Shown here: positions 1 through 11,356 of the stretch, in pieces
Numbering within the stretch: the first letter of the stretch is position 1
Layout of the letters: each line of letters starts with the position of its first letter
Assembly (NCBI GenBank): GCA_018873245.2
Contig: JAEMBT020000006.1
Coordinates: 3,041,855-3,105,854, forward strand
Length of the DNA stretch: 64,000 nt
From: Archegozetes longisetosus
Taxonomy: Eukaryota; Arthropoda; Arachnida; Sarcoptiformes; Trhypochthoniidae
Direction of reading: 5' to 3'
The notes under the pieces: generated by a model
Database searches by the model: none
What the model was told of the DNA's origin: nothing
Seen by the model: the letters and a program-made list of their open reading frames with translations, nothing else
Position numbers and translations under genes: made by a program

Positions 1-33
1 TGTAAAATTTTTATCAAATACTGTTTGATTTAG

Positions 34-3000
34 GGAATTCGTTATACTGGAAAACAATAACATGGCATCTTTTGGTCGTGTCCGTGTTTTAGAAGATGAT
101 ACTCTCCATTCTCAAAATCTAATTCATAATCAAGAATTCAACACAAACAGTGATTCATTGATGTTGGATTCTTATGGTGTATATAAAGAATTGCGAATTC
201 GCGGTTATGATTATGGCCCAAAATTTAGAGGAATCCAAGAGATGAGAAACGAAAGTTTGGATAAAATATACGGAAAAGTCAAATGGACTGACAATTGGAT
301 CTCATTTATGGATTCTATCCTACAATTGATGTTAGTAGCAGAATGTTCCAGGAATATTTTCGTTCCTGTAGCTATCACATCATTGAGATGTGACCCAAAA
401 GTACTTTTCGACGCTATTGAAGAAAACAAACAAATGATTTATGACGAAGATTATTCTGAACAGCAAACGAATCTGAAAACTAGAGCAGAAAAATTAGATA
501 GTCAGCCTTTAAGCAATTTAAAATCTGATACTGAAACAGAAGGACAAGAATTGATTGAAATGCAAAAAGTAATGGAACCTGAGATAAAACAGTTTGAAGA
601 GATTTTCAACACTGGCAAAGGAAAGTACATGTCTATCCTGCCCATTTATGGCGATACTCATTTGAAACTCACTGTTGCCCCTGGTATTGAACTCAATAAT
701 CTTGTTACTGCTTCTATTCCTCGAATCAATACAACACACCCTAAATGTGAATCATATCAGTTTATCCCTAATGAAGAGAACGATGCCATTGACAACATCT
801 ACAAGAAACAGATTACAGAATATCTACAGGTACGAAATTTTCACATTTTTGAAACGTTAAACAACATTTGTAAATATTATTCAAAAGAATTTTGTCGCCA
901 ACTTTAATCAGAAAGCATTTAAAACTATTTTCTATAAGTAATTTACAATAAATTTGAAAATTCATAACAATTCAATCATTGAACAGATTCTTAATTTCTT
1001 TTAAGGTTTGCTCTTCACTTGCAAATAAATTTTTGAAAAATCTTGGTTTACATGAAACGATAGAAATGGGTAGTTGTGACCTTGTTTCAAAAGAACTCAT
1101 TCAGAGTTATTTGAGAGATGAAAAACAAGAATATGTATTACTCAAGATATTCAATGAAATTTTAAATTTCTGTCGTACTAAGAATAACAATTTGTTGATT
1201 GGTCAAAAAGATAAACTTTCAAAACAAATTATAGATCAAATTCTTAACAAACCAGAATTTGATTCAACCAAGGATATCATTAATCAAGTTTCAAAAAATG
1301 AACACTTCATACGTCCTCTTCTCGATGTCGTCAGTGAGAACAATGTTCCCAAGAAAGAGATTGGAGTTGTTGAAATCAATTTAAGCAATGTCATTACTGC
1401 TATAGATGTGGACAATTGTTTGGCTTCTGCTGTCGTATATTCTATAGCTGTTGACTACACTTTAGTTAATAATTCTAAAGAAAGTTTACCAGAAGATTTG
1501 AAAAATAAGTCTTACAAATTGGTTGAATGGAACCCAAATGAAAGTACATTTTCTAAAGATATACAATCAGTTGATCTCTTGATTTACAGAGACAGTTATG
1601 ACTTATGGCATTTGAAACTCGATAACTTCTTGCAAGAACTCTATGCAAAAGTTAGAGATAATGGATTTTTACTTACAATATTTCGCTATACGATCACATT
1701 ACCAGAACTTATATTGAATCAATTATGCGAACAAAAAGCCATCAATGATTTGAGTTTAACTAAAAGAATAAATGAGTTCAAAATAGAAGCACAAAAACTT
1801 GGACTCAATGTTGTTTGTCATAAATCTGATTCGATCGGTTCGGTGGCAGTACTTTTTCGTAAAGCTCAGTCAATCAACGAACTGAAACCTAAAGAAGAAA
1901 ATATTATAGAAATAAGTAGTGATTATAAGAGATGGTTTGAAATTCTAAAACAAAGATTATTGCAAATCAGAGAAAGTGATAAGAAAGATGAGAAACTTTG
2001 GCTCATTGCAAATGATTCATCTGTGAATGGAATAATTGGTCTGACGTTATGCTTGAGAATAGAACCCGGAGGCGATAAAGTCAGGTGTATCTTTGATTAT
2101 AGCAGAAAACTCAAACTTCCTCTCAATTTTTCAGAATATCCTTTCTCTGATATTCTCACAAACGATTTGGCTGTCAATGTCTTTCGTGATGGAAAGTTAG
2201 GCACTTATAGACATTTGAGTTTAACTAAAAGTGATCAACAGATACAAACTAATGATTACTACTTGAATATTGGGCAAAGAGGAGACTTATCAAGCCTTCA
2301 ATGGTATGACTCTAAAAATATGTTTCCAATGAAAATAGTGGATGATCACAGTTCTGGAAAAGTTAATCAAATTAGATGCAAAGTTTATTGTACTGGACTC
2401 AACTTTAGAGATGTTTTGATCGCTTCAGGTAAACAAATAATCAAATCATATTAAGATATTTTGTTGTTATTAAGATATCTGTAGAAAACTGAGTTTCAAT
2501 TTCAGATGAAGCTAAATTAAATTCTAAAGTGTAACAATACTTAAATCGAAATGTGTAATATGCTGTACATAATTTTTATACTAACGATGAAACGTGCGAT
2601 ATCGATAATTGAAACTATATTCCGATAGTTTATAAAAAATGTTAGGCTCATAATTAATACATTTATTTTATAATTGTATTAGAATAGCTACTCCATCGTT
2701 AAATTAATTAAAATTAAGGATAATTCATATGAAAATAAGCATCATTGTTTAACATATCCCCTCCATTAGTGCTTTGCAACAATTTGAGTCTCATGCTTCA
2801 GATCCCGGCTTCAAATCCAAGGATTAACTATTTTTTAAATACATTTTTTGTGATCAGTCGACAAATTTTATGCATACTTTTTACAATTTTAAAACTTGAA
2901 CTTTAAATTAACTTTTATAATAGTTAAATTTTCTATTATCTAAACTAAGGTATATTTTTGACGATTTACACTACCGAATCAAAGTTCATGTTTTGAAACT

Positions 3001-6000
3001 GTAAAAAATGTATTAAAATTTTCGCTCAATCACAAAAATGAATGAAAAAATGTTTATCTTTGGATTCGAAGCCAAGATCTGAAGCATGAGACTCCCGAAC
3101 TATTGCAATGGTTAAACAACGATTCTTATATGAATTATCCTCAATTTTAATTAATTAAATTAAAGATGGAATGGTCATTCGAATGCAATTATAAAATAAA
3201 TGTATTTCCTATGAGCCTAACATTTTTTAACAACTGTCGGAATATAGAGATTCGCTTATCAATATCGCACGTTCCGTTGTAAGCTCAAGATTTTATGCGC
3301 TCTAGATCTTTCATAGATGTACTAAAAATCAATTGAACTTGAGTGAAAATCAACTTAATCTTTCTGCTGCGTTTTTATTATTCAATTTCAGCTATAGAAA
3401 TAAAATTTCAGTTTTTTATTTTCCATATTAGGAAGAATTGTTGGAAGAGTCGAAAAGTGCTTTGCGGATTGTCTTATAGGCACTGATTTCGCTGGCCGTC
3501 GAACTGATACTGGAGAAAGAGTTTTCGGCTTTTGTTGGGGTCGTGGTATCTCCACATTTGTTGATGTTAGAGAGGAATTAATAACCAAAATACCCGAGAA
3601 CTGGTCAATGGAAGAGTCTGTAACTATTATGCCAACCTATTGTACAGTTTGGTATGCTCTCATCGATAGGGCTCAACTAAACAAAAGTATGACAGAATAC
3701 AATTCATTTTTCTAAAATAAAGATAATTTTCCTATCAGTTGAAAACAATTGAAATATTAAAATTCAGTTATTTTGTAGAATAAGGAATAAATTCAACATA
3801 AAATTCTATCATGAATTTTACAGGGTTGTTGAAAAATGTTTCGACTTTTATTTAGAGTTTTGATTTATTTTTGTTTTATGATTAGATGAAAGTGTTCTTA
3901 TTCATTCTGGTGCTGGCGGTGTTGGACAAGCGGCGATTACAGTTTGTCAGTATTATAATTGCAACATTTTTGTAACAGTTGGCAACGAAGAGAAGAAACG
4001 ATTTCTAATAGAAGAATACAATATACCTGAAGATCATATATTCAGTTCACGTGATATTCAGTTTGAGAATCAAATTATGTCAATGACTTCAGGAAAGGGG
4101 GTAGATTTGGTGCTCAATTCTTTGTCTGAAGAAAAACTACAGGCAAGTTTTCGGTGCGTTGCTGTCAACGGAAGATTTGTTGAAATTGGAAAATTTGATA
4201 TACAGATGAATAATAAATTAGGAATGTCCATATTCTCAAGGAATATATCCTTCATTTCTGTTAATATTTTAAATCTTTGGTATTTGATGCTGGACAGACT
4301 AAAAATGTTTTTCGATTGGCTTCATGAGAATTCCAGAAATGGTTGTGTAAAACCTGTGAAACCCATAAATATTTTTCGACCAACAGAAGTCGATCAAGCC
4401 TTTAGGTATATGTTAACTGGAAAACACATGGGCAAAATCGTGATCAAAATTAGAGAAGAAGAACAAGTTAGAACACCATCACTTCAATTCAGTCCTACAG
4501 CCAAACTAAATGCTACTCTTAAGACATTCTTCAATCTACAAAAAGTTTATATCATTACTGGAGGATTGGGCGGTATGGGACTTGAGTTGGCTCAATGGAT
4601 GATTTTTCATGGTGCCAGAAACATTGTTTTAACCTCAAGGGTTGGAATCAGATCTACCTATCAGAAATTATTTGTCAAAAGAATAGAAGAGGTCGGAAAA
4701 ATGAATGGAATGTTAAAAACAGAAATCATAGTTTCTACACATGACTCAACTACCGAACAAGGTTCAAAACTTCTTCTCGAACAAGCCAGTGGTTTAGGAA
4801 CAATTAGTGGTATTTTCCATTTAGCTGTAGTACTGAATGACGCTTTCTATGAAAATCTAACAACAGAAACATTTGCACAGACCTGTGAATCAAAAATCAA
4901 TACTTTTGTTAATTTGGATAAATTGACGCGCAATTTATATCCACACATAGACTATTTTGTTGGTTTTTCATCTGTGATCTGTGGTCGTGGAAATGCTGGA
5001 CACATAAACTATGGATATGCCAACTCTGTTATGGAGCGTATTTGTGAAATGAGAAGAAAAGATGGATTGCATGGTTTGGCCATACAATGGGGACCAATCG
5101 ATGACGTCGGAATACTGGCGGATAGAGAAATCCCATCAATGGCTGGTATTGCGAAGCAACGAATTCTATCGTGTTTGGATGTTATGGATAAGTTTCTGCA
5201 ATCTCCACATTCAATACTTTCCAGTATAGTAAGTAAAGTAGAAGATCCTTAATTTTGAAGTTTAATTATGATTTGTAATTAAGCAAAGTAACAAATGATT
5301 TCTAAACAACTCGATAAACGCATCAATTGCTAAGCGAACCAATATTAAAATATTGGCTTCTACTCATCTTATTATCAATGAAAATTTTTAAAAAATAGCT
5401 TTCAATTCATTGAGGTGAGAGTGAATTAAATGGACCAAATGATTTATCTTTTTCTCATAAGTATGCTCTGAACTAATGATGAGCATAGGCCCGAAAATGT
5501 CGAGTCTGAATCTATTTCGAAAACGACGAGCTCGAGTCTGAGCTTATACTTTGAGCTCCGAAACTTAGCCTGAGCCTAGAGCCTAAATTTAAACAATAAC
5601 ACAATTATTATAGGACATAAAAAATCTGAAACAACATCTATTGTTAATGCTTAAATGTCAAAATAATTATGTAATGCAGGTGGAGTTAAAACCAAAAATG
5701 AATATTTGAAAAATATACTTTAAACTAAGTAATTATTAAAAGGGTTTAAACATATGACGCTTCGAATTGTATTATCTACCAATTAATATCTCCTGTTAGT
5801 TATTATTATTCCTTCTTTTGAGAATATTTGTTCACTCTGAATACTTGTAGCAGTTATGCGTTGAATGTCAAAAGCGAATTTCGAAAGACAAGGATATGGA
5901 GATTGGTGTCTTTTCCACCAATCAATCGGTTCTGTTTCAGGTCCTTCTTCTGGATTCCGAAAATATTTATCAATTTGTTCATTAGTGTTAACTTTAGGTT

Positions 6001-6884
6001 TCTTATATACAGTATTTAATAACGCTGAGATAGTGGCTTGAGCTCTATCAATGGATCCAGTTTTAGAGTATTTATTGATATATTTATCAAGTATTTCTTT
6101 GAACAACTTTTCAATATTTTTCAGGTTCGGTAGCCCGAGCCTAGAACCTGAGCCTGACGAGCCTGAGCATGTAGACTCGAAAAGTCTCTCTAGCCGAGCC
6201 TAGAACTTAGGGTCAGACTTAACCTATGCTTTTCATTACTCTGAACTGTTCTTTCATCAATGATTATACAAAACTTCATCATTTTGCTAGATAAAATAAA
6301 AGACTCATTCCTTATCTTTAAGCCTATAAACAGGATAATTTTTGAATATAAATTGAATAACAAAAACGTTATTAACTCTCAGAATCTTCATGTTTTAATT
6401 ATAGAGTTTATTTGATGATAAAAATTAATTCAACTTTTATAGTAATTTTCAATTAGTTCTCATTCATTTATCTTATTTAACATCAATAATGAACCTAAAA
6501 ATTGAAAACAAGCAACATTCGCAAGTAATAAAATGATTTATTCATCTATTAATTTAAGTTATTTTAAATCAGGTAAGAGCTAATAGAGAAACAAAAGCTT
6601 GTTCTTTGGAAGAGAGACTTGTTAACCAATTATGGTCTGATTTGGGTGTCGACCCCAAGACTTTGCCAAATCACACAACTATAGAAGAGTTAGGGATCGA
6701 ATCTTTGTTAGCGGTTGAGTTACAGCAAAACTTAGAATATGAATATGGGATTAAACTGAGTTTGAATCAGATAAAGAAAATAACCGTTAAACAGATGAAA
6801 GATTTTCGGTCTGGAAACATAGAAGAAATCAATAAAATTGCTAAGGATTTCAAGACAGCAAAAGCAAATTTGGCTAAATTATAA
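34..6884 (+). CDS. Fatty acid synthase (animal type I), 3' portion: DH, pseudo-MT, ER, KR and ACP
   Basis: This is the C-terminal part of a multidomain cytosolic fatty acid synthase; KS and AT lie left of the window. Exons: 34-829, 1006-2428, 3432-3686, 3886-5228 and 6573-6884. All junctions are GT-AG and the phases fit (0, 1, 1, 0). The second half of the dehydratase is recognisable by VYKELRIRGYDYGPKFRGI. Exon 2 is the non-catalytic linker and pseudo-methyltransferase, ending in the start of the enoyl reductase (LNFRDVLIASG). Exons 3-4 carry ER, with the nucleotide-binding motif HSGAGGVGQAA and GKGVDLVLNSL, then KR with GGLGGMGLELAQW and the YANSVMERI active-site region. Exon 5 is the acyl carrier domain; the phosphopantetheine Ser is in ELGIESLLAVE (codon 6702-6704), where the usual GLDS is GIES. 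The frame is clean through five exons, then meets TAA at 6882-6884 just before a thioesterase region in another frame. The ATG at 62 is internal, not the start. Confidence 0.9.
830..1005 (+). other. FAS intron 1
   Basis: A 176-nt GT-AG intron in phase 0. The flanking peptide ends EYLQ and resumes VCSSLANK, which is continuous in the FAS family alignment. No internal structure is seen. Confidence 0.85.
2583..3280. repeat. Foldback (inverted-repeat) element in FAS intron 2, with tRNA-like segments
   Basis: FAS intron 2 (2429-3431) is filled by a palindromic element. The outer arms are AACGTGCGATATCG (2589 onward) and its imperfect complement near 3261-3280. They continue through GTTAGGCTCATA and its mirror, and TAATTAAAATTAAGGATAATTCATAT and its mirror, about 245-300 bp per arm around a loop of roughly 230 bp. 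Inside both arms lies a block, CATGCTTCAGATC followed by GGCTTCAAATCC, whose complement has GGATTCGAAGCC. It resembles a tRNA B-box region. No coding capacity is seen. A miniature transposon or tRNA-derived SINE pair is likely. Confidence 0.7.
3687..3885 (+). other. FAS intron 3
   Basis: A 199-nt GT-AG intron splitting an Asn codon in the ER domain, just before the glycine-rich nucleotide-binding loop. It is AT-rich and no element is recognised. Confidence 0.8.
5474..6238 (-). mobile_element. Degenerate hAT transposon in FAS intron 4 (perfect 8-bp TSD)
   Basis: A 765-bp element lies inside the 1.34-kb intron between the KR and ACP exons. The terminal inverted repeats are TAATGATGAGCATAGG (5474-5489) and the complement of TAATGAAAAGCATAGG (6223-6238). 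They are flanked by the identical octamer CTCTGAAC at 5466-5473 and 6239-6246, the target-site length typical of hAT. On the minus strand, 5783-6106 encodes an hAT C-terminal dimerisation domain (WWKRHQSPYPCLSKFAFDI, ITATSIQSEQIFS). It runs into a stop where the family would continue, so the element is not autonomous. The subterminal regions repeat GAGCCTGAG/GAGCCTAGA words on both sides, as hAT subterminal repeats do. Since the element lies within an intron it should be removed by splicing. Confidence 0.9.
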
Positions 6885-7896
6885 TACCTTCAGAAACACA
6901 CACCAAACTGAATAATGCACAAAACGGAAGTCCGATCTATATTTTGCCTCCAGTCGAAGGAATATTCTCTTCTTTTGAACAGTTGGCGAAAAAAATCAAT
7001 AGACCTGTAATTGGTCTCAATTGGACACGAGATATGAATGACTTGAAAAATATGAAACAAATCAGTGCTTATTTTATGGATTTGCTTAAAAAGCTATCAC
7101 CAAATGGTAACTATGATATCATTGGACATTCTTTCGGTGCTTTAATAACAACAAAAATCTTTAAGAAAGCACCGATTGGCAGGGCAGTGATTATTGATTT
7201 GACATCAAATTCAATTATCAATAAGGATTCTATAACAGATGAGGAATTGTTTGAATATATACAGAATTTTATTTGACATATCATTCCTGAAAGTTTTAGA
7301 GATAAAATCGTTAGAGATTTGAATGAAATCAAAACTGTTGACGAGAAAATAAAGAAAGTTGTAAATGAACTAAAGGAATTTGGTGGTAGGCATTTGAATG
7401 GAGGAGATATGGAAGAAATTTTCAAGAATAGTCTTGAAAGAGGAAGATTGATTTACAATTATAGAGTTAAAATTCAGAAAAATTTCGAAACCTTTAAGAA
7501 CTACACGAAGAGCATGAAAACTAATGGAAAGCTATTCATTATTAAACCACACGAAGGGCCGAATGATTCAAATATCATTCAAAGAATCAGTAAATCGTAT
7601 AACTTGCAAAAAATGGTATGGAATAGAGTAAATATAGTAATAACTCTATATAGTGAACTTCTTTCTAGTGAATAGCCGTTATATTAAATGTTAATTGTCA
7701 GTTACTAGCCATCCACTATATCAAATTATTACTGTAGTTTAAAAAATTACTTGGAAATAAGTTACTGATCTTTTTAAATTGACTTTAGAATTTGGATAAC
7801 AATTTGACGATAGAAATAATGAACGTAAGTCCAGATGAAGTATTATTCAAGGATATTGACAAACTTGCGGAACTTATTAATCAATATTTACCATAA
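6881..7896 (+). pseudogene. Thioesterase domain of the FAS, broken
   Basis: After the ACP stop, a different frame from 6881 reads directly into a type I thioesterase: YILPPVEGIFSSFEQLAKKI, then the nucleophile elbow GHSFG (7124-7138, Ser at 7130-7132). An in-frame TGA at 7274-7276 interrupts it, and the same frame continues to a GT donor at 7616. A last exon (7789-7896) fits in phase and length and ends DKLAELINQYLP. Three lesions are seen: a one-base-class frameshift at the ACP/TE junction, the TGA, and no His at the position of the family's GDH motif (the aligned residue is Ser in NVSPDE). Either this FAS copy is decaying from its 3' end, or it ends after the ACP. Sequencing errors could explain the first two lesions but not the third. 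Confidence 0.75.
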
Positions 7897-8389
7897 AGTT
7901 TAGAATCATTAAGAATATAATCTTTAATACACTTTATTTTCTATCAACATATATTATTTGAGTTTATCTTAAAATTACAAGAATTATATACTAATCAATA
8001 CAAAATGCATTGGGAATGGTGTTAAGGGAAGATATATTACAAAAACTCTTATATACTCAATTTTTATAATATCAATTAAAAAATTATAATATAAAAGAAT
8101 ATCTGAATAATAAATGCAACTTCTTATAGATTTATCATAATAAAAGTTATATTCAAAAAGAATAAATTGTGATCAATTACTCAAAATCCAAATAATTTTC
8201 CATTAAATGAGAATATGAAACATTTTTTCATTTAAATATCAGTTCAAGCGATCAAATTTTTTGGTTATTTAGAATATCTGTTGAGGGTATAAATTTTACA
8301 AAAGTAAATCCAGTCAATAATTCATTGTTCCACTCATAGTAGTCAAACCAAATACATATTATTTTAGAAAAATAAAAGTATTTTTATAT
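7897..8389. other. AT-rich intergenic DNA, no gene seen
   Basis: This is the stretch downstream of the FAS tail. It is strongly A+T-rich and has no open frame or splice pattern that I can support. Confidence 0.6.
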
Positions 8390-8395
8390 TTATTT

Positions 8396-8700
8396 GTCGA
8401 TGAACTGAATTGGTGTCATTTTCAGCAACTTACGAACTTTAGTTCTCAGTCCCACAAAAAGACACCGGATATAACTTTGGTTGAAAGTGGGTGAAAGTGG
8501 TTGAAAGTGACCCCTCGAAAATGGGTTAGGTCTCGGTGGCCAGAAGTGGTCAGTTCTGGGCTGGAAGTAGTCAGGTGTGGTATTAAAATGTTCAGCTCGA
8601 CGAACTGAATCCAATGATGTATTGCACTTGGAGATGGCGGGTCAGGAACCCCTTTAGATCCATTAGCCCAGATTTGCCCGATTTGGGCTATCGTGCTATT
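8396..8700. other. GC-richer island of unknown origin
   Basis: This block stands out from its surroundings in base composition. Near-direct repeats TCGATGAACTGAATTGG (8398) and TCGACGAACTGAATCC (8597) bound most of it, and a short tandem GTGGGTGAAAGTGGTTGAAAGTG lies inside. Minus-strand frames stay open for 75-85 codons (one contains WANGSKGVPDPPSPSAIHH), but no family is recognised. It may be a transposon fragment. Confidence 0.35.
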
Positions 8701-9145
8701 CATATTGATATTCTCTACAATGAATATATAGTATCAATATGTAAGTTGGAACTAATTATAAACCTAGAAAGTTACATTGAGAATAATTGATGAATGAATA
8801 TCGAAATATCAAATATATAGAATTATTCGCTTGTTTTTCCGACATCTGATACTTTATGAACATTCAATAAGAAATAAGATCTATAATATAGGTGTTACGC
8901 TCACTGAATTTAAACTTCCGTTCAGAAACTCATTAAGACCAAACGTGATGTTTCAATAGGGTATGGTTTAGTTAAATGAGGCTTATATGAATTAAAATTA
9001 ATGTCTTCTAACTTGAGCTTGTTACCGATTATGATTGGTGAACGTGATTTGGAATAAAATTGGTTGATCAAATTAGCCGAAGTCTTGAAATTAAGAACTT
9101 CGTCATATCTGTCATTTCCAAAACATATGAAACCGTTTATAGAGG

Positions 9146-9148
<3 letters not shown>

Positions 9149-9221
<73 letters not shown>
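9149..9221. repeat. (AG)n microsatellite
   Basis: An uninterrupted dinucleotide AG run of about 70 bp. The long open frames crossing it on both strands (RERE..., SLSL...) are artefacts of the repeat. The surrounding 8701-9823 holds no other feature that I can support. Confidence 0.98.
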
Positions 9222-9225
<4 letters not shown>

Positions 9226-9823
9226 AACACACTAAGTTTATATTTCAGTTTCAGTATCAATTTATTTTGCAACCAAACAATATATTGCTCAGATATAAAT
9301 CTGAACAATATGTCTACTCTCGAAAACTTTTACAGTACAGCACAAATTATACTAAATCTGTTTTATTTATAGATTCGACTTCTAGTGAATTAGTGAAGCC
9401 GTAGAGTTGCAAATGACGTTCGTGTTTAAGTTAATGTCAGATTGTGGCCGATCCAACATAGACTTAACAATAAAGTATTATTTGTTCGAGTCAATTGCAA
9501 CAATACACTAGAACCGTAATTATATTGGACAGCATAACATAACATTTCTAAAGCATAAATCCGTCATAAAAGAAATCCAATAAACTCAAAAATTTTCTCA
9601 ACCCTGACAAATTTACGAATTCACGTAAAATTGTAACAAAATATGTTTCGCGAACTATCAATCTCTAGTCTGAAGATGTGATTAAATGTTATAATGAACT
9701 ATGAGGTTAGCCAGTAAGTTGTAGGTCCCTTATGTATTGCAGTTAGTGGATCATAAACCAAGAACTTATTGATTAACCTGATATATCAATTATTCAAAGC
9801 TACATTTTTATTTAATCTTTAAG

Positions 9824-10428
9824 GAATTGTGGCGATGGACTTATTTTGTAGTGAAGACCACTTCGAAACAGACAATAAAAATGGATATTTGCCAATAAGT
9901 CTGTTAAGACGAATGTTTATCGAATCGCCTACTTTCTCAGTCGGTCTGAAACGCATTCTTTGCAGTCCTCGACATGTTTCGGTCAATATGATTGTGGCCA
10001 CAGCTGAAGGCGAAGGACTTAATATAGAACTGACACCAAATCAATATTTCATTTCTCATCCTCCAATTAATTCAGATATTTATACGCATAGCAATCATTT
10101 CAAGTCTGAAGCATTTCTGGCAAATAGTAGCATAAAAGATAGTTCAAGAGGTGGTTCTTCGCTTTTCAGGGACAGACAATTGGAAAAAGGATCAATCAAA
10201 AATTGGCCAAATTTAGATGAAAATAGCTTTGCCAATGCATTTAAAGATCATTTAGGATTTCCCGACTCTCTATGTATGCATATTCCAGATTATGGTAAAG
10301 AACACACTTCTACTCATCCAAACGATTGTACGGTTTCGACTGTTATCTATAATCTGACTAAAAAGTCAGTCATTTTATGCAAAGGGCAGTCCTGTAATTC
10401 ACTATTTGTTGAATATAAATTAGAATAA
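9824..10428 (+). CDS. C45 peptidase / acyl-CoA:6-APA acyltransferase-like protein, last exon only
   Basis: About 201 codons after a good acceptor (CTTTAAG at 9817-9823), ending in TAA at 10426-10428, with AATAAA at 10495-10500. The sequence matches the C-terminal half of the C45 family (isopenicillin N acyltransferase; Drosophila Tan): NMIVATAEGEGLNIELTP, then THSNHF, a serine-rich SSRGGSSLFRDRQ, KDHLGFPDSLCMH, and the terminal STVIYNL...CKGQSCNSLFVEYKL. In this family the N-terminal Cys, exposed by self-cleavage, is the nucleophile. That half (about 180 residues) is not found in 7.9-9.8 kb. The exon may belong to a gene with a long upstream intron, or it may be an orphan piece. Arthropod relatives hydrolyse beta-alanyl amines, but the substrate here is unknown. 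Confidence 0.65.
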
Positions 10429-11004
10429 TTGATGTCATTCTTCTGAATGCTGTGTTTAGTTTGATGTTCGTATTCATACATTCAAATTAACAGAAATAAA
10501 TATATTTTTAAACCAAAAATCTTGTATTGCTTTTTAATTCTCACAATATTAGTTACACGTTATTAGTATTCAAATAAAAATGAATCCTTATATAAAAACA
10601 AATCTAAAAACTTATCTTAACGTATCCCTATATTTTCAGAAACATTTACAGTGAGTAACAGTTATAGTAAACCTATTTTTTAGTAATAACTTTACGAACG
10701 AGTGATATTAATAACATATTTGTTAAAATGTTTCAATTGAAAAGTTTTCAAAAACTTTATTAGTTAGAAAATTCAATTAAAATATGTTTTAAGCGTTGTC
10801 TTTGGGTATATTATGCATTTATGTCAATCTCTATTAGAAACAAATCTTTTTTTAAGAGTCGAAGAGCTAAGAAAATCGTTATCAATAGCTTTCTAAAGGT
10901 GTTCAAATTTGAGATCAAAATTAAAACAGTATCAAAGAAACAGAAAAAATGGAAAATAAATTAATACATAAACTAGTGAAAAATTCTAAATTAGTTTTTA
11001 ATTA
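10429..11004. other. Intergenic, AT-rich
   Basis: The 3' end of the C45 exon (polyadenylation signal AATAAA at 10495) converges on a minus-strand gene end at 11005. Nothing else is recognised. Confidence 0.5.
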
Positions 11005-11356
11005 TCAGTCTTCAGAAATTTCAAAATCCAAATGGATTTCATTAATTGTGTTGACTTCAAATCTTTTGACTTTATTTTGATTGTAATTTCATAAATATTT
11101 CAATGACTTATACCTGAATTAAAACATTGATTCAAATAAACTAAAATGACAGCTCTTTCGATATATTCCAACACTCTGATTTTGAGTTGCTCTTCGCTTT
11201 TTGAACTTATGCCTTCATTATATTCTTCGATAGTATACAAGAATCCAAAATGGCTTCGATTGCACATCAATTCAAATGATTTTTGAATCATATAATCCAA
11301 ATCGAAATTTAAGCCAAAATTTTGTCTCAGTGGTCTGTCATATAATTGAGATTCAG
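11005..11356 (-). CDS. Unknown gene, predicted last two exons
   Basis: On the minus strand an exon at 11114-11356 starts after TTTCTATTTAG and ends at CAG before GTATAAGT. It encodes about 80 residues, including RPLRQNFGLNFDLDYM and LKIRVLEYIERAVILVYLNQ. A 44-nt intron follows, then a last exon at 11005-11069 in matching phase, ending FEISED and TGA. The splice sites, phase and amphipathic composition look like real coding DNA. I do not recognise the family. Upstream exons (above 11357) were not identified, so the gene is either partial or a fragment. Confidence 0.4.

Noticed and set aside
62..907. Open frame taken as a complete 281-residue gene
   Set aside because: It is an internal FAS exon. 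The family alignment continues upstream of the ATG to an acceptor at 33, and the exon ends at a donor at 829, with intron read-through after that.
9060..9404. Overlapping 100-128 codon frames rich in Arg-Glu or Ser-Leu
   Set aside because: They are produced by the (AG)n microsatellite on both strands, with no conserved sequence outside it.
9824..10428. Claim of beta-lactam biosynthesis by horizontal transfer
   Set aside because: C45 proteins are also native to arthropods (Tan), and no other beta-lactam pathway gene is in the window.
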